A DNA stretch of 64,000 nt, taken from the NCBI RefSeq assembly GCF_902859625.1, contig NZ_CADIJX010000009.1:62001-126000 (forward strand), given 5' to 3'. Below are positions 6,988 to 16,151 of the stretch, one piece after another. Every line of letters begins with the position of its first letter. Position 1 is the first letter of the stretch. A model generated the notes under the pieces. The model did not search any database and had not been told where the DNA came from. It was given only the letters and a program-made list of their open reading frames with translations. Position numbers and translations under genes: made by a program. The stretch is from Achromobacter pestifer. Lineage in GTDB: Bacteria; Pseudomonadota; Gammaproteobacteria; Burkholderiales; Burkholderiaceae_B.

Positions 6988-8583
6988 ATGTTCCGCTTCG
7001 ACCTTCGGCGCCTCATCCTGTGGATCAGCCTGCTGTCGGTCCTTTTGGTCGTCGCTGGCGGCCTGCATGCCAGCTATCTGGTGCAACGCGACCTGCTGCT
7101 GCACAACGCGCTGGAGGTCAACCGCGTCTACGCCTCAAAACTGGCTGCCACCACCGATACGTTTCTTGGCGACGTGCGCCGCTATCTGTCCTACAGCGCC
7201 GACGTGCTGGCCGACATGGAAACCCATCCGGCACTGATGGCCGAAGAAGCGCGGCGCCAGCAGGAACAGTTGGGCCATTTCAATTCCAGCATGGTCGTGT
7301 CGCCGCAGAACAAGGTGATCGCGGTGTCTTCCGCGTACCCGCAGCTGCTGGGCCAGCAACTGACCAGCGAGGCATCCAAGACCGCGATCCGCACCAAACA
7401 ACCGATCATCAGTGAGCCCTACCGGGCCAGCAATGGCCGCTGGCTGATCCTGTATTCGTACCCGATCTTCTCCCATGACCATCGCTATCTGGGCTATATC
7501 GCGGGCACGCTGTATCTGCACGAAGACAATGCGCTGGATCGCCTGCTGGGCCAGCACTTCTACCGCGACGACTCCTTCCTGTACGTGATGGACCGCAACG
7601 GCACGCTGATCTATCACCCCGACCGCAGCCAGTTGGGTCGCATCGCTCCCGACAACGAGATTTTCGCGGCCGCTCGGCGCGGGGAAACGGGCGAGAGGCG
7701 CTTCACTGATCGCCAAGGCCGCGACATGCTGGCGGGTTATGCGCCCGTGCCCAGCACCGGCTGGAGCATCATCGCGCAACGCCCGGTGGACAGCACGCTG
7801 CAACCGCTTAACGACCTGCTCATGGCCACGGCCCGCAATGCCTTGCCGCTGTTGTTGTTGTCGGTGGTGTCGATCTGGCTGCTGTCGCGCTGGATCGCCC
7901 GGCCGCTGGGTGAGCTGGCCGACATTGCCCGGCACATGCAGGATCCGGATTCGCCTTCCCGCATCCACCGGGTGCGCTCCTGGTATTTCGAGGCAGCGCA
8001 ACTCAAGCGCGCGCTGATCATGGGGTTGGCATCGATCCATCACAAGATCCGTGACCTGCGCCGCGAAACCACGACCGATACCTTGACGGGCCTGCTGAAC
8101 CGGCGGGGCCTGGACGAGGCGTTGGCGATATTGCAGGCCGACGAGGTACCGGTGGCGTTCATGGTCATCGATATCGACCATTTCAAGAGCATCAACGACC
8201 GCTATGGCCACACGGCTGGCGACCACGCGCTGAGAGCACTGGCTACGCTGATGAGCGAAAGCTCACGCGGCGGCGACACGGTGGCGCGGGCAGGCGGCGA
8301 GGAATTCGTCATTCTGATGCCCGGCGTGTCGCTGGCCTCGGCGGTGTCCGCGGCGGAACGCCTGCGGCAACGATTGGCCACGCAGCCCGCGCCCGGCGCC
8401 ATCGGCTCCCCCATCACGGTGTCGGTGGGCGTGGCGCGCTACCCCGATCACGGCGCCACGCTGGATGCCGTCTTCCAGCGCGCCGACCAGGCGCTCTACT
8501 ACGCCAAGAACCATGGCCGCAATGCCGTGTGCGTCGCCGATGACGATGTGCGCGATGGCGCCCGACGGGTGTCGCCGGGCTGA
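6988..8583 (+). CDS. Membrane-bound diguanylate cyclase with periplasmic Cache-like sensor
   Basis: This 531-residue protein makes cyclic di-GMP from two GTP. TM1 spans about residues 7-28 and a periplasmic dCache-like domain about 30-275, with the W-S-I-I-A-Q-R-P repeat end typical of the fold. TM2 spans about 285-302, followed by a HAMP-like linker and a GGDEF domain from about 360. The active site is G-G-E-E-F at 436-440. An R-G-G-D inhibitory I-site lies five residues upstream (427-430), so product inhibition is likely. The ATG at 6988 is chosen because it opens directly onto the first membrane helix; the frame extends further upstream but only antisense to no known domain. It may be cotranscribed with tetR. 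Confidence 0.93.
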   Translation: MFRFDLRRLILWISLLSVLLVVAGGLHASYLVQRDLLLHNALEVNRVYASKLAATTDTFLGDVRRYLSYSADVLADMETHPALMAEEARRQQEQLGHFNSSMVVSPQNKVIAVSSAYPQLLGQQLTSEASKTAIRTKQPIISEPYRASNGRWLILYSYPIFSHDHRYLGYIAGTLYLHEDNALDRLLGQHFYRDDSFLYVMDRNGTLIYHPDRSQLGRIAPDNEIFAAARRGETGERRFTDRQGRDMLAGYAPVPSTGWSIIAQRPVDSTLQPLNDLLMATARNALPLLLLSVVSIWLLSRWIARPLGELADIARHMQDPDSPSRIHRVRSWYFEAAQLKRALIMGLASIHHKIRDLRRETTTDTLTGLLNRRGLDEALAILQADEVPVAFMVIDIDHFKSINDRYGHTAGDHALRALATLMSESSRGGDTVARAGGEEFVILMPGVSLASAVSAAERLRQRLATQPAPGAIGSPITVSVGVARYPDHGATLDAVFQRADQALYYAKNHGRNAVCVADDDVRDGARRVSPG

Positions 8584-8599
8584 TGACCGGGCGGCCCCG

Positions 8600-10684
8600 C
8601 TACTTGCCTTTCGGCGTGGCGGGCGCGGGCGCCTTCGGAGGCTTGCGCATCTGCTCCAGCAAGGGGCCGCACGCATTTTCCTCAGTGGTGCTGGGTGCGA
8701 TCAGAGCCAGCAGGCCGGCCGCAGGCGTCAGGATCACCCCCAACGCCACCATCCCCGCTCCGCGCGCGGCCAGCGGCAACACATGCACACCCACATCCGG
8801 CGAACCAAAGGTGCCGCGCACATACAACGGCGAACGCAACGAGAAGATGCGAAAACCCTTGCTGCTCGGCGTGACTTCCATATCCATCGTTTCGTTCTTG
8901 AAGTCAGCTGTACCGGTGATGTTGATTACCGCGTTCTCGGTATCGAAGACGAATATCCGCGGCGTCATCACCCCACTCTTCATGCCCAGATCGGCCGCGC
9001 CGCAATTGATCTTCACCTCGTCGTCGCCGAACAGCTTGGAGACCACGTAGTTGCCGACATTCAGCCCTGCGATCTCCATCAGACTGCGGCTGATGACGCC
9101 GTCGTTCACCAGCATCTTCACGTCGCCCGTCGCCGAACCCAGCAACGCGGCCACCGAATTGCCGGTGCCGCTGATGGCCAGATCGCCGTTCAGTTCGCCC
9201 AATGTTTTCTGCATGGCCGCAGTCGCCGGGAAGAGCTGCTTGAGCCTCAGGCGACGCGCATGCAGATCGACCCGCCCCGTCAACGCCTCACTGGCGCCGT
9301 CCAGCTTGATCGTGCCGTTGATGTTGCCGCCCGCCATGCCGAAACGGAAGGGATCCAGCGTCAGCTTGCCGTCTTGCAGCACGACATGCACCGACAGATC
9401 CGACAACGGCAACTTGCTGTCATGCACGATGCGCCCGGCATCCAAGGCGACGTCAGCATCCATATCGCGCCAACGGTCGGTACGGAAGGCCTGGGTCGGC
9501 AGCACCTTGCCCCCCTTGGGTTTGGCGGGCGCGTCCTTGGTCTTGTCCGCCGGCGCGGCGGGTGTGCCGCCTGCGGGAACCCCAACCAGCGGTCCCAAGT
9601 CTGCCATGCGCAACAACTTGGACGACAACTTGCCGGTGAGCTTCGGCCGCGGAGCCCCCAACGCAAACGTGATGTCGCCATGCAGGTCGCTGTTGCCCAC
9701 CTTGCCATTGAAATTCTTGTAGTCGAATACCGCGCCACCCGGGTTCTTCAGCTTGGCGACAAGATGCCCATCGGTCGAATAAGGGGGGGTGTCCGGCAGC
9801 GTCACGCCCGTCAGGGGATACAACTGCGCCATCGATGCGCCCGACAGTTTCAGCCGCAAATCCAGCGCGCCCAGATTGACCGGGTCCGTCAAGGTTCCCG
9901 TCACCGAGGCCTTGGTGCCGCCAATCGCCACGTCGGCCTGCACGGGAAACGGCTGCTTGGCATCTTGCAAGGCAAGCATCCCGCCCACCTTGCCTTCGCC
10001 CTTGGTGGCCAGTCCCTTGTATTTCCCGTCCAACTTCCAGCCAAACACGTAGTCGCGGGGTGCGGCAGCCGCGGCGTCGTCCGGCACAAACGCCGCGCCC
10101 GCCACGTCCGCGAAGGGCACCGGTTTGCCCAGCGGGTCCACCAACACCGTCAGGTCGGCCTTGAGAATGTCGTCAACCAGCCCGGCCCGGCCCTTGTCGA
10201 ACCCGATTTCATTGATATCCAGCACCCAAGGCGAAGGTTCACCGGTCTCGGGCAAGGTAAAGACCCAGTTGGCACGGCCATCGGCCAAGCGTTCCAGGTC
10301 GGCGGCGGGCTCGGTCAACTGGACGCGGCGGATGACCAAGCGCTGGTTCAACAGCGGCAGCAGCGCCAGGCTGAACTCGCCGCGCTTGAGCGTGGCGAAA
10401 TACGGGGCCTTGGCCCAGGGCGCGTTGCCCACCGAGATATCATTTGCGATGATATGAGGCCAAGGCAGCCAGGCCCGCCATCCCCCTTCATCGGGATCGC
10501 GTTCCCATTCGACGCTCAGATCGCCATTGATGGCGACGTCACGCCCGATGGCCGCGCTGGCGCGCTCGTTGATCATGGGCTTGGCCCGGTTCCAGTCGAA
10601 AGTGGCAATCACCACTCCCAGCACCAGCACGAGGAGGGCCACACCCCCTACAATCCCGATCGCTATTTTTCTTGTGCGCGTCAT
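8600..10684 (-). CDS. AsmA-family envelope protein
   Basis: The protein has 694 residues. An N-terminal signal anchor (about residues 5-27, K-I-A-I-G-I-V-G-G-V-A-L-L-V-L-V-L) is followed by F-D-W-N-R-A-K-P-M-I-N and R-D-V-A-I-N-G-D-L, the typical start of the AsmA periplasmic repeat. The body is beta-rich with many G-x-I/L-x-L-x-G strands, and the C-terminal A-S-G-G/D-V-K-M-L-V-N-D-G-V block matches AsmA_2. AsmA-like proteins are anchored in the inner membrane and are thought to bridge or transport phospholipids toward the outer membrane. The ATG at 10684 is chosen over a longer 5' extension because it precedes the anchor directly. It ends with a Pro/Ala/Lys-rich tail and is convergent with the diguanylate cyclase gene. 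Confidence 0.88.
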   Translation of the reverse strand: MTRTRKIAIGIVGGVALLVLVLGVVIATFDWNRAKPMINERASAAIGRDVAINGDLSVEWERDPDEGGWRAWLPWPHIIANDISVGNAPWAKAPYFATLKRGEFSLALLPLLNQRLVIRRVQLTEPAADLERLADGRANWVFTLPETGEPSPWVLDINEIGFDKGRAGLVDDILKADLTVLVDPLGKPVPFADVAGAAFVPDDAAAAAPRDYVFGWKLDGKYKGLATKGEGKVGGMLALQDAKQPFPVQADVAIGGTKASVTGTLTDPVNLGALDLRLKLSGASMAQLYPLTGVTLPDTPPYSTDGHLVAKLKNPGGAVFDYKNFNGKVGNSDLHGDITFALGAPRPKLTGKLSSKLLRMADLGPLVGVPAGGTPAAPADKTKDAPAKPKGGKVLPTQAFRTDRWRDMDADVALDAGRIVHDSKLPLSDLSVHVVLQDGKLTLDPFRFGMAGGNINGTIKLDGASEALTGRVDLHARRLRLKQLFPATAAMQKTLGELNGDLAISGTGNSVAALLGSATGDVKMLVNDGVISRSLMEIAGLNVGNYVVSKLFGDDEVKINCGAADLGMKSGVMTPRIFVFDTENAVINITGTADFKNETMDMEVTPSSKGFRIFSLRSPLYVRGTFGSPDVGVHVLPLAARGAGMVALGVILTPAAGLLALIAPSTTEENACGPLLEQMRKPPKAPAPATPKGK

Positions 10685-11041
10685 GGTTATTATCCTTGGC
10701 GTTGTGGCCAGCCTACAACCGCCGGCCCTCGTTACCTGCAAGGGTATCGCGGCCCAGTACAAGGGTTGAGCCAACCGGCCCCATAATGTGTGCGGATCTT
10801 TCAGCCCGCAAACCACCTGGGCGGCCTGGGCCGCGCGGCGACACATCGTCGCCTGCGGGTTTGCGCAGCATGCCGCGATCCCGGCCCGGTACCGGGAAGT
10901 TACAAAGCGAAATGGCTGTGAACGCCGGAAAAGGGACCGGGATGCAAGAACTCACTGAATTTTCGACGCCGCCCCTGCTCCAATGCGCGGACGATTGATT
11001 CCGCCCCAGCGGATCGGATAGCAGAACAACCTGGAGGCCCG
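10685..11041. other. 357-base divergent intergenic region with nested inverted repeats
   Basis: No gene is supported here. A structured segment at 10805-10865 contains CGCAAACC (10807-10814) complementary to GGTTTGCG (10858-10865), and an inner GGCGAC (10837-10842) pairing with GTCGCC (10848-10853). CCCGCA/TGCGGG offers an alternative pairing. It lies about 180 bases upstream of the LTA-synthase-like gene and could be part of its leader or an operator region. An 18-codon frame at 10942-10998 has a GGGACCGGG sequence before its ATG but no other support. Confidence 0.35.
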
Positions 11042-12985
11042 ATGCGGCATTCAACCTTGATTTTCGTGATGGCGGCATTTGCGCTGCTGACGCTGAGCCG
11101 CCTGGCGCTGGCCGCCTGGCAATGGCGGCGCGTGCGCAATGCAGGCGGCCTGTTTCCGCTGCTGCTGGGTGGCCTGCGCATCGACGCGCACCAGATCGCC
11201 GTGCTGGCTGCGTTGCCCGCCGCGCTGTCGCCCCTGCTGGGGCACTTTCCCATCGCCGCCACGATCACGGGCTACTGGTATCTGATCGCCTTCATTCTGC
11301 TGGCGTTCCTGGAGGTGGCCTCGCCGCCCTTCATCCTGGAATACGACTCCCGGCCGAATCGGCTATTCGTGGAATACCTGAAGCACCCGCGCGAAGTCTC
11401 CGGCATGCTCTGGCGCGGGTACAAGCTTGCACTGTTGGGCGGCCTGGGCGCTTTGGCGTTGATCGGCTGGGGCGCGTTCGGCCTGTTCGGCCACGCCACG
11501 CCCGATGCGCAGCTGACCTGGTGGCAGATGCCGATTGCCTTCTTGGTCATCGTGGCCATCACCATTCTGGCCATACGCGGCACCCTGGGGCATCGCCCCA
11601 TCAATCCGTCCTCGGTCGCCTATTGTTCCGACGGCATGCTCAACACCCTGGCCCTGAACTCGCTCTACAACGTGTTCTACGCGGTCTACAGCATGAAGAA
11701 CGAGAAGTCCGCCTCGGCGGTGTACGGTGGCATGGACGATGCCAAGATGCATGATTTGGTGCTGGCGCAAGCCGGCCTGCCCAACCCGCCGTCCAACCCC
11801 GACTATCCCAGCCTGCACCGCCAGCCCGCCACGCGCAAGACGCCGCGTCCGCTCAATCTGGTGATCATCCTGGAAGAAAGCCTGGGCGCGCAGTACAGCG
11901 CCGGCCTGGGCGGCGCCGACCTGACGCCTGAACTGGACGCGCTGGCACGCGAGGCCTGGACGTTCACGCGCGCCTACGCTACAGGCACCCGCTCGGTGCG
12001 CGGCCTGGAAGCCGTGGTCACCGGTTTCCTGCCCACGCCCGCGCAAGCCGTGCTGAAGCTGCCCCGTTCGCAACGCGGGTTTTTCTCATTGGCCGATCTG
12101 CTGGGCCGCCACGGCTACCATTCGCGCTTCATCTATGGCGGCGAATCGCACTTCGACAACATGAAGGGCTTTTTCCTGGGCAACGGCTTCAAACAGATCG
12201 TTGACCGCGCCGACTTCGTGAACCCAGCCTTCGTGGGCACCTGGGGCGCGTCGGACGAAGACATGTTCAACCAGTTGGACCGATTGCTGCAGGAAGACGC
12301 CGACCAGCCCACCTTCACGCTGGCCTTCAGTGTGTCGAACCATACGCCTTGGGAATACCCCGCCGGCCGCATCCAGACGGAAGGCAACCCGGCCACCGTG
12401 GAAAACACCGTGCGTTACGCGGACTGGGCCTTGGGCCGCTTCTTCGAGCGCGCCAAAGCGTCGCCCTATTGGGAAAACACCGTGTTCCTGGTGGCGGCCG
12501 ACCACGACTCCCGCGTATTCGGCGCCAGCCAGGTGCCCGTGCGCCACTTCCATATCCCCGCCGTGATCCTGGGCGCGGGCATCGAAGCGCGCCGCGACGA
12601 CCGCCTGATCAGCCAGATCGACCTGCCGCCGACCCTGTTGTCGTTGATTGGCGTAGACACCGAACACCCGATGATCGGCCACGACCTGACGCGCAGCACA
12701 CCGGGCCGCGCGATCATGCAATACGACAACACCTACGGGTATCTGAAGGAAAACGACCTGCTGGTGCTGGCGCCGAACAAGGCGCCGGTTCAGTACCGCT
12801 ACACCGCGCCGGAAGACTACGCGCCCGCCGCGTTGAACCCCGAACTGGCGACGGAAGCGCTGGCGCACGCGCTATGGCCAAGCTGGGCCTACCGCGAAGG
12901 CCGCTACAGCCTGCCGGGGCTCACGCCCGAAGCGGCACCCACGGCGCCGGCGACTAACCCGGCCGCCGGTCCACCGGCCGCTTGA
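11042..12985 (+). CDS. LTA-synthase-family (sulfatase-fold) phosphoglycerol/phosphoethanolamine-type transferase
   Basis: This 647-residue inner-membrane enzyme has about four or five membrane helices in residues 1-180 and a periplasmic alkaline-phosphatase/sulfatase fold from about 270. Visible catalytic features are L-V-I-I-L-E-E-S (metal-binding Glu near 278), a Thr nucleophile in A-T-G-T-R-S-V-R-G near 316, S-N-H-T-P-W near 432-437 and A-A-D-H-D-S (Asp487, His488). The family moves phosphoglycerol or similar groups from phospholipids to lipid-linked or periplasmic glycans. In a Gram-negative host the acceptor is more likely an osmoregulated periplasmic glucan than lipoteichoic acid, but this is inference. 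GGAGG lies just before the ATG. The gene overlaps the convergent tag gene by 32 bases. Confidence 0.87.
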   Translation: MRHSTLIFVMAAFALLTLSRLALAAWQWRRVRNAGGLFPLLLGGLRIDAHQIAVLAALPAALSPLLGHFPIAATITGYWYLIAFILLAFLEVASPPFILEYDSRPNRLFVEYLKHPREVSGMLWRGYKLALLGGLGALALIGWGAFGLFGHATPDAQLTWWQMPIAFLVIVAITILAIRGTLGHRPINPSSVAYCSDGMLNTLALNSLYNVFYAVYSMKNEKSASAVYGGMDDAKMHDLVLAQAGLPNPPSNPDYPSLHRQPATRKTPRPLNLVIILEESLGAQYSAGLGGADLTPELDALAREAWTFTRAYATGTRSVRGLEAVVTGFLPTPAQAVLKLPRSQRGFFSLADLLGRHGYHSRFIYGGESHFDNMKGFFLGNGFKQIVDRADFVNPAFVGTWGASDEDMFNQLDRLLQEDADQPTFTLAFSVSNHTPWEYPAGRIQTEGNPATVENTVRYADWALGRFFERAKASPYWENTVFLVAADHDSRVFGASQVPVRHFHIPAVILGAGIEARRDDRLISQIDLPPTLLSLIGVDTEHPMIGHDLTRSTPGRAIMQYDNTYGYLKENDLLVLAPNKAPVQYRYTAPEDYAPAALNPELATEALAHALWPSWAYREGRYSLPGLTPEAAPTAPATNPAAGPPAA

Positions 12986-13574
12986 AGCCCTTGCGCGCTT
13001 TCTCGCTAAGCGCATGGCAATGGCATGCCGGGTTGTGATCGTTCACCATGCCCACCGACTGCATGAATGCATAGACGGTGGTGGGCCCCACGAACTTCCA
13101 GCCCAGCTTCTTCAGTGCCTTGGACAAGGCGACGGATTGTTCGGAGGTTGACGCGCCCAAGGTGGACGGCGAGCCCGCCGGCGCTTCAAAGCGCCAGAAG
13201 AACGCCCCAAGCGAGCCCTCTTTTTCGATCATTTCCAATGCGCGGGCCGCATTGTTGATCACCGCTTCGATCTTGCCGCGATGCCGCACAATGCCGGCGT
13301 CATCCAGCAACGCCAAGACCTGCTTTTCTCCAAACTTCGCCATCTTGGCAGGATCGAAATTGGCGAAGCCGCGCCTGAAGGCCTGCCGCTTGTTCAGGAT
13401 GGTGCGCCAGCTGAGCCCCGACTGGAAACCTTCCAGGCAAAGCTGTTCAAACAGGGCGTGATCGTCGCCTTGCGGGCGGCCCCATTCCTTATCGTGATAG
13501 GCCATGTATTCGGCGGACGTATCCACCCAGCTGCAACGGGACAGTCCGTCGGGAAAATCGGTTTTGGCGTTCAA
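12954..13574 (-). CDS. tag: DNA-3-methyladenine glycosylase I
   Basis: This 206-residue protein removes 3-methyladenine from alkylated DNA in base excision repair. It has R-C-S-W-V near residues 13-17 and Y-H-D-K-E-W-G at 26-32. L-F-E-Q-L-C-L-E-G-F-Q-S-G-L-S-W at 41-56 contains the key Glu48. The zinc snap of Tag proteins is complete: Cys14, His27 and a C-terminal H-N-P-A-C (HxxxC). Length and motif order match the family. Its 3' end overlaps the convergent upstream gene by 32 bases. Confidence 0.95.
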   Translation of the reverse strand: MNAKTDFPDGLSRCSWVDTSAEYMAYHDKEWGRPQGDDHALFEQLCLEGFQSGLSWRTILNKRQAFRRGFANFDPAKMAKFGEKQVLALLDDAGIVRHRGKIEAVINNAARALEMIEKEGSLGAFFWRFEAPAGSPSTLGASTSEQSVALSKALKKLGWKFVGPTTVYAFMQSVGMVNDHNPACHCHALSEKARKGFKRPVDRRPG

Positions 13575-13746
13575 GGCAGCGCTCCAGGCGGCGATCAGGC
13601 TACCGATGCTACCCCAGCAACGTCCCCGAAAAAAGTCGTAGCGGCCGCAGTCTGAATCCCGCTACTATTTGCGGCCCTCTGCGGCCCAGATTCCGCGCCT
13701 GTCGTGTCCGCGCGCACCTTGGACCGGCTTTCGACCGCCTCCCCAC

Positions 13747-14208
13747 ATGTCCCTGCTAGAGACTGCTGTCCTTACGTTCATTTCACCCGCCGTGCTGGCC
13801 GGTGACAATCCGAACGCCAATCCCTGCCTGGACTGTGGCGCCTGTTGCGCCCATTTCAGGGTCTCGTTCTATTGCGGCGAACTGGCAGGCGAAAACGGCG
13901 GCCATGTCCCCGTGGAACTGGTCACCCAGATGAGCCCGCTGCGCGCCTGCATGAAAGGCACCGAAATGGGCGGCGGCCGCTGCGTCTCGCTGCGCGGTGA
14001 ACTGGGCCAGCCGGGCATCCATTGCGCCATCTACGAAAACCGCCCCACCCCGTGCCGCGAGTTCGATATCTGGATGCCGGACGGCTCGCCCAATCCCGAT
14101 TGCCAGCGTCTGCGCGCGGGGCTTGGCCTGCCGGCGGTGCCGGCCCGGCCCGATGCGGAAAACGATCCGCAAGGCCCCCTCCATCCCGATCAGCCCGCCG
14201 CCGCCTGA
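13747..14208 (+). CDS. YkgJ-family cysteine-cluster protein (putative Zn/Fe chelating)
   Basis: The protein has 153 residues with the signature N-P-C-L-D-C-G-A-C-C-A-H-F-R (CxxCxxCC) near residues 26-39. Later cysteines occur in L-R-A-C-M-K, G-R-C-V-S-L and I-H-C-A-I-Y-E-N-R-P-T-P-C-R-E-F, the standard UPF0153/YkgJ arrangement. The family binds zinc or an Fe-S cluster; the biochemical role is not known. The ATG at 13747 opens onto M-S-L-L-E-T-A-V; the same frame extends 26 codons upstream, but that part is Pro/Arg-rich and unlike the family. It is convergent with the hydrolase at 14247. Confidence 0.85.
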   Translation: MSLLETAVLTFISPAVLAGDNPNANPCLDCGACCAHFRVSFYCGELAGENGGHVPVELVTQMSPLRACMKGTEMGGGRCVSLRGELGQPGIHCAIYENRPTPCREFDIWMPDGSPNPDCQRLRAGLGLPAVPARPDAENDPQGPLHPDQPAAA

Positions 14209-14246
14209 GCCAGCGCGCGGTCCCGCGCGCGCCCCAAGCACAACGA

Positions 14247-15152
14247 TCAACCCGGGCAGGACTGCCGCATCTCCGACAGCAGCGATTGCGCGGGCTGCGG
14301 CGCACGCGGCGACGGCGCAAGCAGCGGGACGGGCTCCCCTTTTGGCACCGGCCGCTTGCGCACCCGGACCAGCTCGGGATCCTTGCCCAGGAAAGTCAGC
14401 ACTCCCCGCATGACGCGGTCGCGCTCATGGTCGACGCAAATCATGTGATAGCTATCTTGCAGCATGACCACCGTCGCCCCCGGAATGCGTGAGCCCAGGA
14501 ACCGGGCGGACCTCGGGCTGGTCAGTTCGTCTTCTTCAGCGTGCATGATCAGCGTCGGGCAATCCAGATGTTCCAGTCCCTGCTGGACCATGCCGCGCAA
14601 GCGGTCCACCTGTCGCACGCAGGCGAGCGGCACCCACTGATAGTGAAAACCGTCGCCGCGCGCAAAGCCCGCTTTGATGAAGGCGCGCACGAGCTCGCTC
14701 TTCACACCATAAGGGTCTTCTTCCTGCACCCGAATGCGGCGCGGCACGCCCGGCACGTGATACAGCAGATATCGCAAGCCGCGATACCAGGGCGTGCTCC
14801 AGCCATCCAGGAACACGGGGGCCGACAACACCACCAGCGCGCCGCAGGTATGCGATTCGCGCTTGCACAGCTCCACGGCCAGCAGCGCCCCCAGGCACAT
14901 GCCGATCACGTGCAGCACCTCGTACTGGGTGCGTAGCTCGCGATAGCGCTGCGTCACCTCCTGCATCCAGTCTTCGACCCGCACGTCCAACAAGTCTTCC
15001 GGCTGCCCGGCATGGCCGGGCAAGGTCACGCCGTGCGTCTCCACACCCGCACGCGCCAACACTTTATGCAGCGTGCCCATATCGAATTCCGTACCACCCA
15101 ACCCATGGATGAGCAACGCGCCAGTGCGTTGCGGCCTCAAAAGGTCATTCAT
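14247..15152 (-). CDS. Alpha/beta-hydrolase with a cysteine in the nucleophile elbow
   Basis: This 301-residue protein shows the oxyanion-hole motif I-H-G-L-G-G at 15-20 and a nucleophile elbow G-M-C-L-G at 84-88. The serine of the usual GxSxG is therefore Cys86. The acid is probably Asp208 (H-A-E-E-D-E-L) and the base His236 (D-S-Y-H-M). The overall shape resembles monoacylglycerol lipase/carboxylesterase Est30-type enzymes. Dienelactone hydrolases use a Cys nucleophile in a similar place, but the rest of the sequence is not DLH-like. The substrate is unknown. It is a single gene with about 165 bases upstream. The C-terminal 40 residues are a Pro-rich tail. Confidence 0.85.
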   Translation of the reverse strand: MNDLLRPQRTGALLIHGLGGTEFDMGTLHKVLARAGVETHGVTLPGHAGQPEDLLDVRVEDWMQEVTQRYRELRTQYEVLHVIGMCLGALLAVELCKRESHTCGALVVLSAPVFLDGWSTPWYRGLRYLLYHVPGVPRRIRVQEEDPYGVKSELVRAFIKAGFARGDGFHYQWVPLACVRQVDRLRGMVQQGLEHLDCPTLIMHAEEDELTSPRSARFLGSRIPGATVVMLQDSYHMICVDHERDRVMRGVLTFLGKDPELVRVRKRPVPKGEPVPLLAPSPRAPQPAQSLLSEMRQSCPG

Positions 15153-15319
15153 TTCTCACCCCAAGAACATCACGGGTGGACGACATGACTATCCACCCCT
15201 GACGCCATACTAGGGACAGGGCGCAAATGAAGATCCGCAAAAATGTCGGAGAAACGTGAAGATGCGTAAAGGGGGAAACGGCGGGGTCGAAGAAACGGCC
15301 GCTGGCCCTTTCCCCGGCG

Positions 15320-16099
15320 TTACTCGCGGCCGGCCAGGTAGCGCGTCGGCGTCACGCCGAAAGCGCTGCGGAAGCTGCCAATGAAGGCGCTGGTGCTTTC
15401 GTAACCCACCGATAGCGCAGCTTCGGTCACCGAACGGCCGCGGCACAGCATTTCCAGCGCGCGCAGCAAGCGGGCCTGCTGCCGCCACTGCCCCAGCGTC
15501 ACGCCGGTTTCCTGCCGGAACCGGCGCATCAGCGTCCGCGACGACATGTTCAGCCTCTGCGCCCATTCGTCGATGCCAGCGGTATCGTCCGGTGTGTCCA
15601 GCAAGGTGTTGGCCAGATCCTGCAAACGCGGATCGACAGGCATGGGCAGCAACTGAGGCGTGTGTTCGCGATGCTTGAGCTCTTGCAGCAACACATCGAA
15701 CAACTGCTCAAGATAGGCGTCCGACAGCCTGCCGTCCTGATGGCTCGTGAAACGGTCAACCAGGGCCTCGATCAGCTTGGACGACGGCCAGGACCGGCAG
15801 TGCGCCGGCAACCGGTCGCAGGCATCGCGCCGCACATACAGAAACGACCCGCGCGCATCGCCGAACCATCGTGCGCCGTGCGGCATGCCCGGCGGAATCC
15901 AACCCAGGCTGCCCGGCATGACCGTCCAGACCTCGGTTCCCGCCTGCACCATCACCAACCCCTCGTGCACCAGCACCAACATGCCCTCGTCATGGACATG
16001 CGAGGGCACGGCAATACCTTTGGATTCCCGGCGCCCTTGCACGCTGAACGGGGTCAGCAACACATTGGGCAGGGCGGGCGCGACGGCCACATGAAGCAT
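15320..16099 (-). CDS. AraC-family transcriptional regulator (cupin sensor)
   Basis: This 259-residue protein has an N-terminal AraC-type cupin (V-P-S-H-V-H-D-E-G-M-L-V-L-V near residues 33-46 and G-W-I-P-P-G-M-P-H near 67-75). The C-terminal double HTH is at about 160-258: D-E-W-A-Q-R-L-N-M-S-S-R-T-L-M-R-R-F, then S-V-G-Y-E-S-T-S-A-F-I-G-S-F-R. It is divergent from the Fur paralogue at 16208, with a shared 108-base intergenic region carrying a Fur-box-like sequence. Iron or stress control is possible but unproven. No adjacent target other than the fur pair is obvious. Confidence 0.9.
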   Translation of the reverse strand: MLHVAVAPALPNVLLTPFSVQGRRESKGIAVPSHVHDEGMLVLVHEGLVMVQAGTEVWTVMPGSLGWIPPGMPHGARWFGDARGSFLYVRRDACDRLPAHCRSWPSSKLIEALVDRFTSHQDGRLSDAYLEQLFDVLLQELKHREHTPQLLPMPVDPRLQDLANTLLDTPDDTAGIDEWAQRLNMSSRTLMRRFRQETGVTLGQWRQQARLLRALEMLCRGRSVTEAALSVGYESTSAFIGSFRSAFGVTPTRYLAGRE

Positions 16100-16151
16100 G
16101 GTTGGCAGGTTTGAGCTACAGATTGACGGGTTCCCGTTAGCGGGCTCAATT

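Noticed and set aside
8465-10786. A 773-codon open frame on the plus strand
   Set aside because: It is antisense to the AsmA-family gene and begins inside the diguanylate cyclase gene; there is no recognisable protein.
10942-10998. An 18-residue leader peptide candidate with a purine-rich sequence before its ATG
   Set aside because: It has no attenuator-like residue runs and lies 43 bases upstream of a gene with its own good ribosome binding site. The support is too weak to call a gene.
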